Shown one piece after another: positions 10,638 to 18,735 of a stretch of DNA of 64,000 nucleotides. Every line of letters starts with the position of its first letter. Within the stretch, counting starts at the first letter, position 1. This DNA is from Oxydemutator sp963693105 (GTDB lineage: Bacteria; Pseudomonadota; Gammaproteobacteria; Poriferisulfidales; Oxydemutatoraceae): NCBI GenBank assembly GCA_963693105.1, contig OY843752.1, positions 1,364,001 through 1,428,000 of the forward strand. The letters run 5' to 3'. The position numbers and the translations under genes are program-made. Below the pieces are notes generated by a model. The model was not told where the DNA came from, ran no database searches, and saw only the letters and a program-made list of their open reading frames with translations.

Positions 10638-10738
10638 GTTACTCGCTCTTTCATAGGAGTCTCCCGTTGTCGGGACAATCGCTGAATACAAAACCCTGTC
10701 CGGGGAATAGGTGATATCGCTCCTATAGGGCGAGTAAC
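10638..10738. repeat. imperfect inverted repeat between divergent genes
   Basis: The arm at 10638-10658 reads GTTACTCGCTCTTTCATAGGA. The arm at 10721-10738 is its complement with three bases fewer: TCCTAT, then a short mismatched stretch, then GCGAGTAAC. The arms flank a 62-base core and lie in the spacer between the 50-aa protein gene and the secreted protein gene. This could be a shared operator pair, a structured leader or a miniature mobile-element remnant. Confidence 0.5.
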
Positions 10739-10794
10739 ATGTCCCGGCATCCTTTACCGGTGCTGGTCGTTACAGACATCTATAGGAGTATCAG

Positions 10795-11475
10795 ATGAAA
10801 GCAGTCATCAGACCGCTGTTCGCAGTACTGGCCGTCGTCGGCGCGTGCGCGGCACAAGCACAAGGCCCCACCGGATTCTACGCAGGCTTCTACACGGGAG
10901 CGGAGGCTTTCGACGCGGAGACCAACACAGGCCCGCGCAACAAGCCGAAGCGTCACAATGTAGTCAATCGCGTAAGCGATGACGAGATGGGCGGGGTGTT
11001 CGGTATCTACGCCGGATTCAGCAAGATGTATCCTCGCTCAAGCCGCGCCGTAGGATTCAACCGTGCGGGCTTCCTTGCGGGGGAGATTGATGTCTCCGTA
11101 GGCCACGCCTCGCTGATAGGGGACGCCGTAGCCCTCACATCGGCTACATCGCTGACGACCGCCGAGGAGCGGCTTGAAGTGAACGTTTTCATAGAGGACA
11201 GCCTCGAGATTGACCGGGGAGTCTTGGCGGGTGCCTCGCTGCTGATGGGAACTCAACTCGGCGACGGTATTTTCTACCTCAAGGTGGGGGCGTCTGCGCT
11301 CGATATGGAGCACTTCGGCTATCGCGCGGGGTTAGGCTATCTGAAACCGTTAGGCAAGCCGTGGGCGCTGCGGACGGAGTTAGTGTATGGGCACTTCTCC
11401 GGCGGTGAGAGTGAGACCTTCGATAAAGCCACGTTGGGCACCTTGCAGATAGGTCTCGTGCGGTATTTCATGTGA
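10795..11475 (+). CDS. secreted outer-membrane beta-barrel-like protein
   Basis: A 226-aa protein with a clear signal peptide (MKAVIRPLFAVLAVVGACAAQAQ, cleavage after AQA at about residue 23). The mature part alternates polar and hydrophobic residues with many Gly and aromatic positions, and ends in an amphipathic strand closing with LVRYFM, as expected for a small outer-membrane barrel. AGGAG precedes the ATG. No specific porin or adhesin family is recognised. It is divergent from a 50-aa gene and upstream of the Nif11-type precursor gene, with no sign of an operon across the 233-base gap. Confidence 0.75.
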   Translation: MKAVIRPLFAVLAVVGACAAQAQGPTGFYAGFYTGAEAFDAETNTGPRNKPKRHNVVNRVSDDEMGGVFGIYAGFSKMYPRSSRAVGFNRAGFLAGEIDVSVGHASLIGDAVALTSATSLTTAEERLEVNVFIEDSLEIDRGVLAGASLLMGTQLGDGIFYLKVGASALDMEHFGYRAGLGYLKPLGKPWALRTELVYGHFSGGESETFDKATLGTLQIGLVRYFM

Positions 11476-11708
11476 GGGCACCGCCATTGATTTTCCACCG
11501 CCACGGGGCAACAAGGCCCTGTCAGCCAATCAGGCAGTGAAGTCTGCCGGATATGACGGCAAAAACCGCTTAAGGCGATAAACGGTAGCCGCTGGCCGAC
11601 GGATGACGGGCAAATGCCGCAAAAGCGGATGCAAACCGCCTTGACCGACCATGTTAAAATCCAAGACGCGGAACGCACAAAACGCACGACAATCGGGAGG
11701 AGCTGATA

Positions 11709-12140
11709 ATGAGTACACAAACAGGCAAAGCTTTTTTTGAAGAGCTGCAAAACAATGCGGAATTACAGGCTGCGGTGAAAGTGGTCACCACCAAAGAGGA
11801 AGTTCTGGACGTTGCCGGACGCTTCGGATTCGACTTTTCCGCCGCCGACACTTTGCAGGCATTAATTGCCGCCAAGCATTTCGGTTCGGAAATCAGGCAT
11901 GAAACCATGCGCGAGGCCATGCGCGAAGCCCTCGCCTCCATGTCCATAGAGGAGAAAGACCTGGAGGCCGTCGTCGGCGGTTACGACGACGCGGCCCGTA
12001 CCGCCAATAACGCAATGCTGCAACACAACTCCAACGCCCAGACCCCGGCGGATTGCCCGGCGTGCGCGGCCTGCCTGCCGGGAGGCGAAGCGAAGGATGT
12101 CATGCAACCGGGAGCGCCCGGACTCAAAGGGACGCCCTGA
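11709..12140 (+). CDS. Nif11-type RiPP precursor with double-glycine leader
   Basis: A 143-aa precursor of a probable ribosomally made, modified peptide. Residues about 8-50 match the Nif11-like leader domain (FFEELQNNAELQAAV, then GRFGFDFSAADTLQAL). A helical linker follows, then LEAVVGG at residues 85-91, the typical GG site cut by bifunctional peptidase/ABC exporters. The 52-residue core starts YDDAARTANN and holds three cysteines in CPACAAC (residues 116, 119 and 122) plus several Thr and Ser that could take part in thioether or other chemistry. GGAGGAG lies eight bases before the ATG. No maturase, cyclodehydratase or exporter gene is found in the window, so the precursor is an orphan here. 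Confidence 0.85.
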   Translation: MSTQTGKAFFEELQNNAELQAAVKVVTTKEEVLDVAGRFGFDFSAADTLQALIAAKHFGSEIRHETMREAMREALASMSIEEKDLEAVVGGYDDAARTANNAMLQHNSNAQTPADCPACAACLPGGEAKDVMQPGAPGLKGTP

Positions 12141-12220
12141 CGGGCGGGGATTAAAAACGGAACTTCCTATTGTAAGGTAGCAGACTAACTCTCGCCTACT
12201 CATCGGCTATTATGCCCATG

Positions 12221-12312
12221 CGACAAAGTGTAGTAACCCATTGTCGGGTTTTCTCCCAAATACAACACCTTCATCGAGAATAAGCGGAACATCGTGTTTC
12301 TACACTTTGTCG
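12221..12312. repeat. 92-base element bounded by 13-bp perfect inverted repeats
   Basis: CGACAAAGTGTAG at 12221-12233 is exactly complementary to CTACACTTTGTCG at 12300-12312, with 66 bases between. It sits in the 233-base gap between the RiPP precursor and the 79-aa membrane protein gene. It could be a long stem-loop in the transcript, a MITE, or a remnant of a site-specific element. No flanking target duplication is evident. Confidence 0.7.
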
Positions 12313-12373
12313 TAAGACCCGGCCTCCCTGTACGCATCGGAGACGGATTATTTGTACGCAAAAGGAGGATGAA

Positions 12374-12613
12374 ATGCTACCGGGATTTTTAATTGGAGGT
12401 TTTATCGGTTGGGTGATTGGTTATATGGTTGTATATTCAAGAGTGCAAAGTGCGCTCGAAGGAGCAGGAGAGTTTGTCGGTCTTATTGCAACACAAGCAA
12501 TACCAACCGCCCCTGTTACTATTATATGCACGACGATAGGCGCAATTATAGGTCTGGCTATAGGATATAGGATGGCGGAAGACGAGGAAGAGAGCCAAGA
12601 TGGACGAAGATAA
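12374..12613 (+). CDS. 79-aa glycine-zipper membrane protein
   Basis: A small protein with two hydrophobic helices: about residues 3-22 (LIGGFIGWVIGYMVVY) and 45-66 (VTIICTTIGAIIGLAIGY). Both are rich in small-xxx-small Gly patterns, and an acidic tail follows (EDEEES). A strong AAAGGAGG precedes the ATG at 12374. Glycine-zipper two-helix proteins include bacteriocin-like peptides, immunity proteins and membrane lipoprotein-like factors. Placement after the RiPP precursor makes an immunity role possible, but that is inference only. A hairpin follows its stop. Confidence 0.72.
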   Translation: MLPGFLIGGFIGWVIGYMVVYSRVQSALEGAGEFVGLIATQAIPTAPVTIICTTIGAIIGLAIGYRMAEDEEESQDGRR

Positions 12614-12629
12614 GGAACAAACGCGATAG

Positions 12630-12663
12630 AGAATAGCCGAGGTGCCGTGCGTCGGCTTATTCT
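12630..12663 (+). terminator. probable rho-independent terminator
   Basis: AGAATAGCCGA and TCGGCTTATTCT form an 11-bp stem with one bulge around an 11-base loop, 17 bases after the stop of the 79-aa gene. The T-tract after it (TCTTTC) is weak. Confidence 0.5.
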
Positions 12664-12744
12664 TTCGGGGGAGCGGCGGTCTGTTCTTCTGCTGTGGGCA
12701 AGGCATGGTTAGGCGCCCAAATAAGAGGTGTGCTCTAATAGATA

Positions 12745-13494
12745 TCATCGACCTATCAAAGTAGCCGCCTCCGCCAAATCCTCTTCGGTATCTATGCCGA
12801 GATACTGCGGCAATGTCGCAATCGCGACGCGGATTCGGTCTCCGTGCCATAACATTCTCAACTGCTCCAGCCCTTCGCGGCGTTCCAGTTCGCACGGCGC
12901 CAGTCCGCTGAACCGCTTGAGATCAGCATGGCGGTAGGCGTAAATCCCCAGGTGGCACAGCCACTCCCCCTCCCCCGCCGGGATGGCCGAGCGGCTGAAA
13001 TACAGCGCGAAACCCGCCGCGTCGCAGACCACCTTGACCTTGTTCCGGTCTTTCCTTGCCACCGCCGAAGTCTGTTTGACCGCAAGCGTGGCGCAAGCCG
13101 CATCGGTGTTGTCGGCGAGATGTGCGGCGGCCATGGCGATGTCGTCGGGGGCGAGAAACGGCTCGTCGCCCTGCACATTGACGACCACCTGGTCGTCCGG
13201 CCAGCCGCGCAGCGCGGCAACCTCGGCAACCCGGTCGCTGCCGCACGCATGGGCGGTTGAAGTAAGACAGACTTCGCCGCCGAAGTTCCCGACACATTCG
13301 GCGATGCGGCGGTCGTCCGTGGCGACGATGACCTCGTCCGCCCCGCTGTGCGCCGCATTCCGGTGAACACGCTGAATCAGCGGCCGGCCCGCCAGATCAA
13401 GCAAAGGCTTGCCCGGCAGTCTCTGCGAACTGTAACGCGCAGGGATGACGACTTTGAAATCAGGCGTCCGGCGTTTTCTTCCGGTGGCGTTCAT
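12745..13494 (-). CDS. kdsB: 3-deoxy-manno-octulosonate cytidylyltransferase
   Basis: KdsB activates Kdo with CTP to give CMP-Kdo for the inner core of lipopolysaccharide. The 249-aa product shows the nucleotidyltransferase signature RYSSQRLPGKPL near the N-terminus, then VIVATDDRRIAE and VNVQGDEPFL in the metal/nucleotide site. The start at 13494 gives a roughly ten-residue extension before VVIPARY and overlaps the Trm112 gene by 35 bases; no better in-frame start was seen. It is last in the minus-strand cluster msbA-lpxK-Trm112-kdsB, the same order as in enterobacteria. Confidence 0.95.
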   Translation of the reverse strand: MNATGRKRRTPDFKVVIPARYSSQRLPGKPLLDLAGRPLIQRVHRNAAHSGADEVIVATDDRRIAECVGNFGGEVCLTSTAHACGSDRVAEVAALRGWPDDQVVVNVQGDEPFLAPDDIAMAAAHLADNTDAACATLAVKQTSAVARKDRNKVKVVCDAAGFALYFSRSAIPAGEGEWLCHLGIYAYRHADLKRFSGLAPCELERREGLEQLRMLWHGDRIRVAIATLPQYLGIDTEEDLAEAATLIGR

Positions 13495-13666
13495 ATTCTT
13501 CCTGGAAGATCTGGCGCGCCTCTTCCGGCAGCATCACCGGAATACCGTCGCGCACCGGATAGGCCAGTCTGGCCGCCAATGAAATCAATTCCTGCCTTTC
13601 CCGGTCGTAAATCAGCGGCCCTTTCGTCACCGGGCAAACGAGAATGTCGAGTAGATGTTCATCCAT
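13460..13666 (-). CDS. Trm112 family protein (YcaR-like)
   Basis: A 68-aa protein with the compact Trm112 fold signature: LLDILVCPVTKGPL at the N-terminus and LAYPVRDGIPVMLPEEAR in the middle. Family members are small zinc-ribbon-like partners of methyltransferases in eukaryotes and archaea; the bacterial YcaR form has only one Cys of the usual set here, so zinc binding is doubtful. It lies between lpxK and kdsB and overlaps both, so co-translation is likely. Confidence 0.92.
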   Translation of the reverse strand: MDEHLLDILVCPVTKGPLIYDRERQELISLAARLAYPVRDGIPVMLPEEARQIFQEEYERHRKKTPDA

Positions 13667-14696
13667 GGATCAGCGCCTCAATCCGGTTCAGCAATTCTTT
13701 TTCGAAATCGGCGTCAAGCCGGGTTTCGGCCTCCGCAATCCAGACATTTTGCAGTGCTTCGGCGCCGGAATGCGCGAATGCGGCGCATTTTACACCATCC
13801 TTGGCGGTCATCACAACGGCAAGGCCGTCGTCAAAGAGCAGGTCGCCGGGGTGATAGGTGTGATGGTCGGGGAATTCATGCGGGCGCACTTCGATTCCGA
13901 GGGAAATGAGCGCGTTGAAAAAACGTTGCGGGTTGCCGATGCCGGCGCAGGCGTGAATGGGCTGGCCGTTGAAGTAATCGGCGGGTTCTCGCCGTCCGCT
14001 CGGCAGGTGGCGGAAAGCGCACGGATGCACTGTCATCCGGTTGGAGCGGACTCCCGCTTTTGCGGGGGTGCCAGCCGGGGAGGCGTTGTTGACGACGACA
14101 TAATCGGCGCCGTCGAGGCGCGAAACGGGTTCTCGCAACGGGCCTGCGGGCAGCAGACGGCCGTTGCCGAATTTTCTGTCGCCGTCCACGACAATGATTT
14201 CCAGCGCTCTCGGCAGGGCCGAATGTTGCAGGCCGTCATCCGACAACACCAGATCTACACCGAAGTTTTCCATCAGATGCAGCGCCGCCTCTCTGCGGCG
14301 CGGCGCAATCACGACCGGGCAGCCGGTTTCTTGCGCAATCAGTTTTGGTTCATCGCCGACCGCGGACGCATCGTCATCCTCGCCGACCGAATGAGGGAAA
14401 CGCGCGACCCGCGCCCGGTAACCCCTGCTGACGATGCCGACACGATGTCCTCTCGATTGGAGAAGCCCGGCCAGATGAATCACCAGCGGTGTTTTCCCGG
14501 TGCCGCCGACGGTCAGGTTGCCGACGACAATGACCGGAATCCCCAGCGGCTTCGCCGGACGCAACCGTCGCGCCAGCCGCCTGACACCCAGCCCCGCGCG
14601 ATAAACCGCCGACAGCGGCAACAGCAAGACGCCAAGCCAATGCTCTCCGTACCAGACCCGCCCGGCAAGACCGCGCACCGCCGCGGGCGGATTCAC
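13659..14696 (-). CDS. lpxK: tetraacyldisaccharide 4'-kinase
   Basis: LpxK phosphorylates the 4' position of the lipid A disaccharide at the inner face of the cytoplasmic membrane. The 345-aa protein has a hydrophobic N-terminal helix (about residues 18-33), an atypical Walker A IVVGNLTVGGTGKTP at about residues 55-69, and LVLSDDGLQHSAL, characteristic of the family. Its start overlaps the msbA stop by four bases, and its end overlaps the Trm112 start by eight. Confidence 0.96.
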   Translation of the reverse strand: MNPPAAVRGLAGRVWYGEHWLGVLLLPLSAVYRAGLGVRRLARRLRPAKPLGIPVIVVGNLTVGGTGKTPLVIHLAGLLQSRGHRVGIVSRGYRARVARFPHSVGEDDDASAVGDEPKLIAQETGCPVVIAPRRREAALHLMENFGVDLVLSDDGLQHSALPRALEIIVVDGDRKFGNGRLLPAGPLREPVSRLDGADYVVVNNASPAGTPAKAGVRSNRMTVHPCAFRHLPSGRREPADYFNGQPIHACAGIGNPQRFFNALISLGIEVRPHEFPDHHTYHPGDLLFDDGLAVVMTAKDGVKCAAFAHSGAEALQNVWIAEAETRLDADFEKELLNRIEALIHG

Positions 14697-16462
14697 TCGA
14701 TCATTCTCTTCGATTCAGAGGCGCGGTACAGGTTGTAATACCCGCCCCGCCCGGCCAGCAATTCCTCGTGCGTGCCCTGCTCGACGATGCGTCCCTGCGA
14801 CATCATGACAATGCGGTTCGCCAGTTCAATCGTCGAGAAACGGTGTGCGATGATCAGCATCGTCTGCTGCCCGGCGATTTCCCCGAGCGCCGCCTGCACC
14901 GCACGTTCGGATTCAGCGTCGAGCGCCGAAGTCGCCTCGTCAAACACCAGAATGGCGGCCCGCTTGAGCAACCCCCTGGCGATGGCGATGCGCTGGCACT
15001 GGCCGCCGGACAGCCGCGTGCCGGCGTTGCCGACGAGCGTGTCGAACCCCATCGGCAGCTGCTCGATGAAGTCCAGCGCGTGCGCCCGGCGCGCCGCCTC
15101 AAGCAGTTCTTCGCGCGTTACGCTGCGCCCGTAAACGATGTTGTTGTACACCGTGTCGTTGAACAGTGTGATGCTCTGGCCGACATAGGCAATCTGCTCG
15201 CGCAGTTCGGACAGTGAAATGTCGCGGATGTCGCAGCCGTCTATCTCGATGCGCCCTTCGCTGCAGTCGTACAGCCGCGGAATCAGGCTGACCAGCGTTG
15301 ATTTGCCGGCGCCGGACTTGCCGACCAGCGCCACGGTCTCGCTGGCGGCGATTTCGAGGTCAATCGAGTGCAGGGCCTCGCCGCCGTCCTCGCCGTCGTA
15401 GCGGTGGGTGACGCCGGCAAAGCGGATGTCGCCGCGAAAATGCCGCCCCGTCCTTTTGCCGGTGTCTTTTTCCGGCGGCGTGTCGAGCAGCGCAAAAACG
15501 CTCTCACCGGCGGCGATGCCCTGCTGGATAATGGCGTTGACGTTGACCAGGTTGCGCATGGGCCGAAACAGCAGCATCGCCGCCACGATAAACGAGATGA
15601 ACGTGCCGACCGTCACCTCGCTGGTCATCGCCTGGAAACTGGCGAGGTAGATAATCCAGGCCATGCTGATTCCAATCAGCATCATGATGAACGGCGCGCC
15701 CGCCGCCTTGGCCATCGCCACCCTCATGCTGCGGTTGAAAGTGCGTTCGTTGGTTTTGCTGAAATTGGACAGTTCGTAGTCGTAGCCGCCCAGCACCTTG
15801 ACTGCGCGGTTTGCGTTGACCACCTGCTCGACGTCGCTGGTCAGGTAACCCATGGCTTGCTGAAGCCTGCGGCTGGTCTTGCGGAAACGCCGGCTCAGAT
15901 AGCGCAGCGCCAGCGTAATGACCGGCGTCACCGCCATGAAAATCAGCATCAGCAGCCAGTTGATGTAAAACATCCAGCCGAGCAGGCCGAGAACGGTCAG
16001 GCTGTCGCGCACGACAACGGTCAGCGCCTTGGAGGCCGAGGTCGCGACCATGCCGATATTGTAGGTCAGTTTCGAGATGATTTCGCCGCCCGGGCGCCGG
16101 TCGTAGTAGGACGAAGGCAGGCACAGGAGATGTTCAAACACCTCGAAGCGCAGTTGCTTGATTACATGCTGGCCGACATACGCCATGTAGTAACCGGCCA
16201 GAAACGTGCCGCCGCCGCGCAGCAGCAGTATGCCGACCAGCGCGAGCGACAGCCAGGCCCCGACTTGCTCATTGCGCTCAACGAAGCTTTCGTCGAGAAA
16301 CGGCTTCATCAATGCCGCGAACCCCAGGTCGGTCAGCGAATACATCACCATCCCGAAAATCGCCAGCACGAACCACTGCCAGTGAGCCATCGCGTAGCCC
16401 AGCAGCCTGCGGTAAATCTGCAGCGAGGTGTAGCCCGGGGGCGACGTGTCGGCGCCTTCCAT
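14693..16462 (-). CDS. msbA: lipid A export ABC transporter
   Basis: A 589-aa half-transporter that flips lipid A-core across the inner membrane as a homodimer. The N-terminal part contains six hydrophobic segments (about residues 25-320). The ATPase domain has Walker A ALVGKSGAGKSTLV, signature LSGGQCQRIAIARGLL and Walker B ILVFDEATSALD. The genes that follow, lpxK and kdsB, act on the same pathway, which supports MsbA over a generic multidrug exporter. recX lies 10 bases upstream in the same direction. Confidence 0.95.
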   Translation of the reverse strand: MEGADTSPPGYTSLQIYRRLLGYAMAHWQWFVLAIFGMVMYSLTDLGFAALMKPFLDESFVERNEQVGAWLSLALVGILLLRGGGTFLAGYYMAYVGQHVIKQLRFEVFEHLLCLPSSYYDRRPGGEIISKLTYNIGMVATSASKALTVVVRDSLTVLGLLGWMFYINWLLMLIFMAVTPVITLALRYLSRRFRKTSRRLQQAMGYLTSDVEQVVNANRAVKVLGGYDYELSNFSKTNERTFNRSMRVAMAKAAGAPFIMMLIGISMAWIIYLASFQAMTSEVTVGTFISFIVAAMLLFRPMRNLVNVNAIIQQGIAAGESVFALLDTPPEKDTGKRTGRHFRGDIRFAGVTHRYDGEDGGEALHSIDLEIAASETVALVGKSGAGKSTLVSLIPRLYDCSEGRIEIDGCDIRDISLSELREQIAYVGQSITLFNDTVYNNIVYGRSVTREELLEAARRAHALDFIEQLPMGFDTLVGNAGTRLSGGQCQRIAIARGLLKRAAILVFDEATSALDAESERAVQAALGEIAGQQTMLIIAHRFSTIELANRIVMMSQGRIVEQGTHEELLAGRGGYYNLYRASESKRMIE

Positions 16463-16472
16463 CCGTTCGCGG

Positions 16473-16943
16473 TCAGTCGCCGGATTCGCCCGACAAGACG
16501 GTGCGGATTAACCCGGCGGGATAGCCGCGGCGATACAGATAGTTCCTGCGCCTGGCATGGTCGCCGCGATCCTCCGGGGGCGTTTCGCCAAAACGCTTGC
16601 GGCAGCAGCGGCGGGCGTTGTCCAGCCAATGGTCCTCGGCTTCCGCAATCGCGCCGCCAATCCGGGCGTCATCAAAGCCCTTGCTCAACAATTCCATGCG
16701 GATTCGTTCGGGGCCGTACAAGCGGCGCTGGCGCTCCAGGACATACGCCTCAAGAAAGCGCTGGTCGGATAACTGTCCGCCGACCGTCAATTCTTCAATC
16801 ACCTGGTTCACCGCTTCTTCGCGGTAGCCGCGACTGATCAGTTTCCACTTTAATTCCGTGCTGTAGTGCTCTCGTCTGGCAAGGTATTTCAGCGCCTTCT
16901 TAAGTGGCGGTTCGCGTTGCCCGGAAGCGCTCTCAGGAGGCAT
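16473..16943 (-). CDS. recX: regulatory protein RecX
   Basis: RecX binds RecA filaments and limits their growth. The 156-aa product is made mostly of three-helix repeats (ALKYLARREHYSTELKWKL at the N-terminus, then GQLSDQRFLEAYVLERQRR), near the family's 150-165 residues. I chose the ATG at 16943, which overlaps the recA stop by 11 bases and has AGGA upstream; longer frames run into recA coding sequence and show no RecX similarity. It is co-transcribed with recA. Confidence 0.93.
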   Translation of the reverse strand: MPPESASGQREPPLKKALKYLARREHYSTELKWKLISRGYREEAVNQVIEELTVGGQLSDQRFLEAYVLERQRRLYGPERIRMELLSKGFDDARIGGAIAEAEDHWLDNARRCCRKRFGETPPEDRGDHARRRNYLYRRGYPAGLIRTVLSGESGD

Positions 16944-17973
16944 TTTCCTGTTCAGCCCCGGCCTCGGCCTCGGCGGGTTCTTCGCTGTGGAACAGGGTGT
17001 CGCGCAGGCGCCGCTCGATTTCATCGGCGACCTCGGGGTGTTCTTCCAGATAAGCGCGCGCGTTGTCCTTGCCCTGCCCGATTTTCTCGCCGTTGTAGCT
17101 GTACCACGACCCCAGTTTCTCGACCGCGCCATGCGTGGCGCCGAGGTCGAGCAATTGGGCGCTTCTGGAGATGCCTTCATCAAAACGGATATCGAACTCG
17201 GCCACCCGGAACGGCGGCGCCAGTTTGTTCTTTACGACCTTGACGCGGGTTTCATTGCCGAGAAACTGGTCGCCTTTCTTGATCGAGCCGATGCGGCGGA
17301 TGTCGAGCCGCACCGAGGAATAAAACTTCAGCGCGTTGCCGCCGGTCGTGGTCTCGGGATTGCCGAACATGACGCCGATTTTTATCCGTATCTGGTTGAT
17401 GAAAACGACCAGCGTGTTGGAGCGCGTGATGTTGCCGGTCAGTTTGCGCAGAGCCTGCGACATCAGCCGCGCATGCAGCCCGACGTGGCTGTCGCCCATC
17501 TCCCCCTCGATTTCGGCGCGCGGCGTCAGCGCCGCCACCGAGTCCACGACGATGATGTCCACCGAGCCGGAGCGCACCAGCATGTCCACGATTTCAAGGC
17601 CCTGCTCGCCGGTATCGGGCTGCGAGATCAGCAGATTCTCGACATCCACCTTGAGTTTGCCGGCATACACCGGGTCCAGCGCGTGCTCGGCATCAACGAA
17701 AGCCGCGGTGCCGCCCATTTTCTGGCATTGGGCGATGACATGCAGCGCCAGCGTGGTTTTGCCGGACGATTCCGGGCCGTAGATCTCGACGACCCTGCCG
17801 CGCGGCAGGCCGCCGATGCCAAGCGCCGCATCCAGCGCCAGGGAGCCGGTCGGTATGGTTTCGATGTCCATCCCGGTCTGAACGTCGCCAAGGCGCATGA
17901 TGGCGCCTTTGCCGAACTGTTTCTCGATTTGGGAGAGGGCTGTTGATAACGATTTTTTGCGATTTTCATCCAC
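16933..17973 (-). CDS. recA: recombinase RecA
   Basis: RecA forms filaments on single-stranded DNA for strand exchange and triggers LexA-type self-cleavage. The 346-aa protein has Walker A GPESSGKTTL (about residues 66-75), the MAW-like and L2 regions (NQIRIKIGVMFGNPETTTGG), and an acidic C-terminal tail. The start codon is GTG at 17973, with AAGGA nine bases upstream. No canonical LexA box is visible in the upstream gap, but a perfect short palindrome lies 48 bases before the start. recX follows with an overlap. Confidence 0.98.
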   Translation of the reverse strand: MDENRKKSLSTALSQIEKQFGKGAIMRLGDVQTGMDIETIPTGSLALDAALGIGGLPRGRVVEIYGPESSGKTTLALHVIAQCQKMGGTAAFVDAEHALDPVYAGKLKVDVENLLISQPDTGEQGLEIVDMLVRSGSVDIIVVDSVAALTPRAEIEGEMGDSHVGLHARLMSQALRKLTGNITRSNTLVVFINQIRIKIGVMFGNPETTTGGNALKFYSSVRLDIRRIGSIKKGDQFLGNETRVKVVKNKLAPPFRVAEFDIRFDEGISRSAQLLDLGATHGAVEKLGSWYSYNGEKIGQGKDNARAYLEEHPEVADEIERRLRDTLFHSEEPAEAEAGAEQENAS

Positions 17974-18020
17974 TGGTTTATGTCCTTAGATAAGTAGGTT
18001 GAACGGAAAACTTTCGATAG

Positions 18021-18035
18021 GGATTCGCGGAATCC
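18021..18035. promoter_or_regulatory. palindrome upstream of recA, candidate operator
   Basis: GGATTC-GCG-GAATCC, perfect 6-base arms around a 3-base centre, 48 bases before the recA GTG. No CTGT-N8-ACAG SOS box is present in the gap, so this is the best operator candidate; it may also be chance. Confidence 0.35.
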
Positions 18036-18157
18036 AAGTATCCCACATCCGACCCCCATCATAAAGCGGGAATATAGACGCACGTCAAGCCCGATTTGCA
18101 CGCAAGCCGACGAAACGCCCCATCCAGCCGACGAACAGCCTGCGCCGGCGCAGCGCC

Positions 18158-18670
18158 TCACAGGCCGCCATGCTCGAACAAACCCTTCAGCGCCTCGGCC
18201 ACCGCCGCGCGGCGCACGGCGTCGCGCCCGCCGGGGAAATCAAAACGCCGCGCCACCGCGTCGCGGCCACGTCGCTGCCACGCGATCCAGACGCAGCCGA
18301 CCGGCTTTTGCGGGCCGCCGCCGCCGGGACCGGCGACGCCGCTGACCGCCAGGGCGATGTCCGCCGCGCGGATGCGCGCCAGCACGCCCGCCGTCATCTC
18401 CCTGACCACCGCCTCGCTGACCGCCCCGTGCCGCGCCAGCGTCTGCCGTTCGACGCCCAGCAGGTCGCGCTTGGCCTCGTCGCTGTAGGTCACCAGGCCG
18501 GCGCAAAACCAGTCGGAAGCGCCCGCCGAATCGGTGCAAACCTTGGCAATCCAGCCGCCGCTGCATGATTCGGCGGCGGCCAGCCGCAGGCCCTTCTCGC
18601 GCAAGGCCCCGGCGACCCTGGCGGCGAGGCGTCCGATGCTGCCGGTTCCGTTGTAATTTTCGCGTTCCAT
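18158..18670 (-). CDS. pncC: nicotinamide-nucleotide amidohydrolase (CinA C-terminal type)
   Basis: PncC deamidates NMN to nicotinate mononucleotide in pyridine nucleotide salvage. The 170-aa stand-alone domain shows LAAAESCSGGWIA at about residues 31-43, AGLVTYSDEAKRDLLGV, and ALAVSGVAGPGGG, all typical of the CinA C-terminal family. The N-terminal MoCF-like domain of full CinA is absent, as in Escherichia coli PncC. It precedes recA on the same strand, a conserved arrangement, and diverges from mutS. Confidence 0.93.
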   Translation of the reverse strand: MERENYNGTGSIGRLAARVAGALREKGLRLAAAESCSGGWIAKVCTDSAGASDWFCAGLVTYSDEAKRDLLGVERQTLARHGAVSEAVVREMTAGVLARIRAADIALAVSGVAGPGGGGPQKPVGCVWIAWQRRGRDAVARRFDFPGGRDAVRRAAVAEALKGLFEHGGL

Positions 18671-18735
18671 TCGGCCTGTTTTTAACGGCGCCGCGGGCTT
18701 GCCGGCGCGCCAATGCGATTATACTTTCCCATGAC

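Noticed and set aside
17974..18157. LexA-type SOS box upstream of recA
   Set aside because: No CTGT-N8-ACAG or close variant could be found by eye.
18720..18725. TATACT just before mutS as a promoter
   Set aside because: It lies only 11 bases before the ATG and lacks a properly spaced -35; not strong enough to list.
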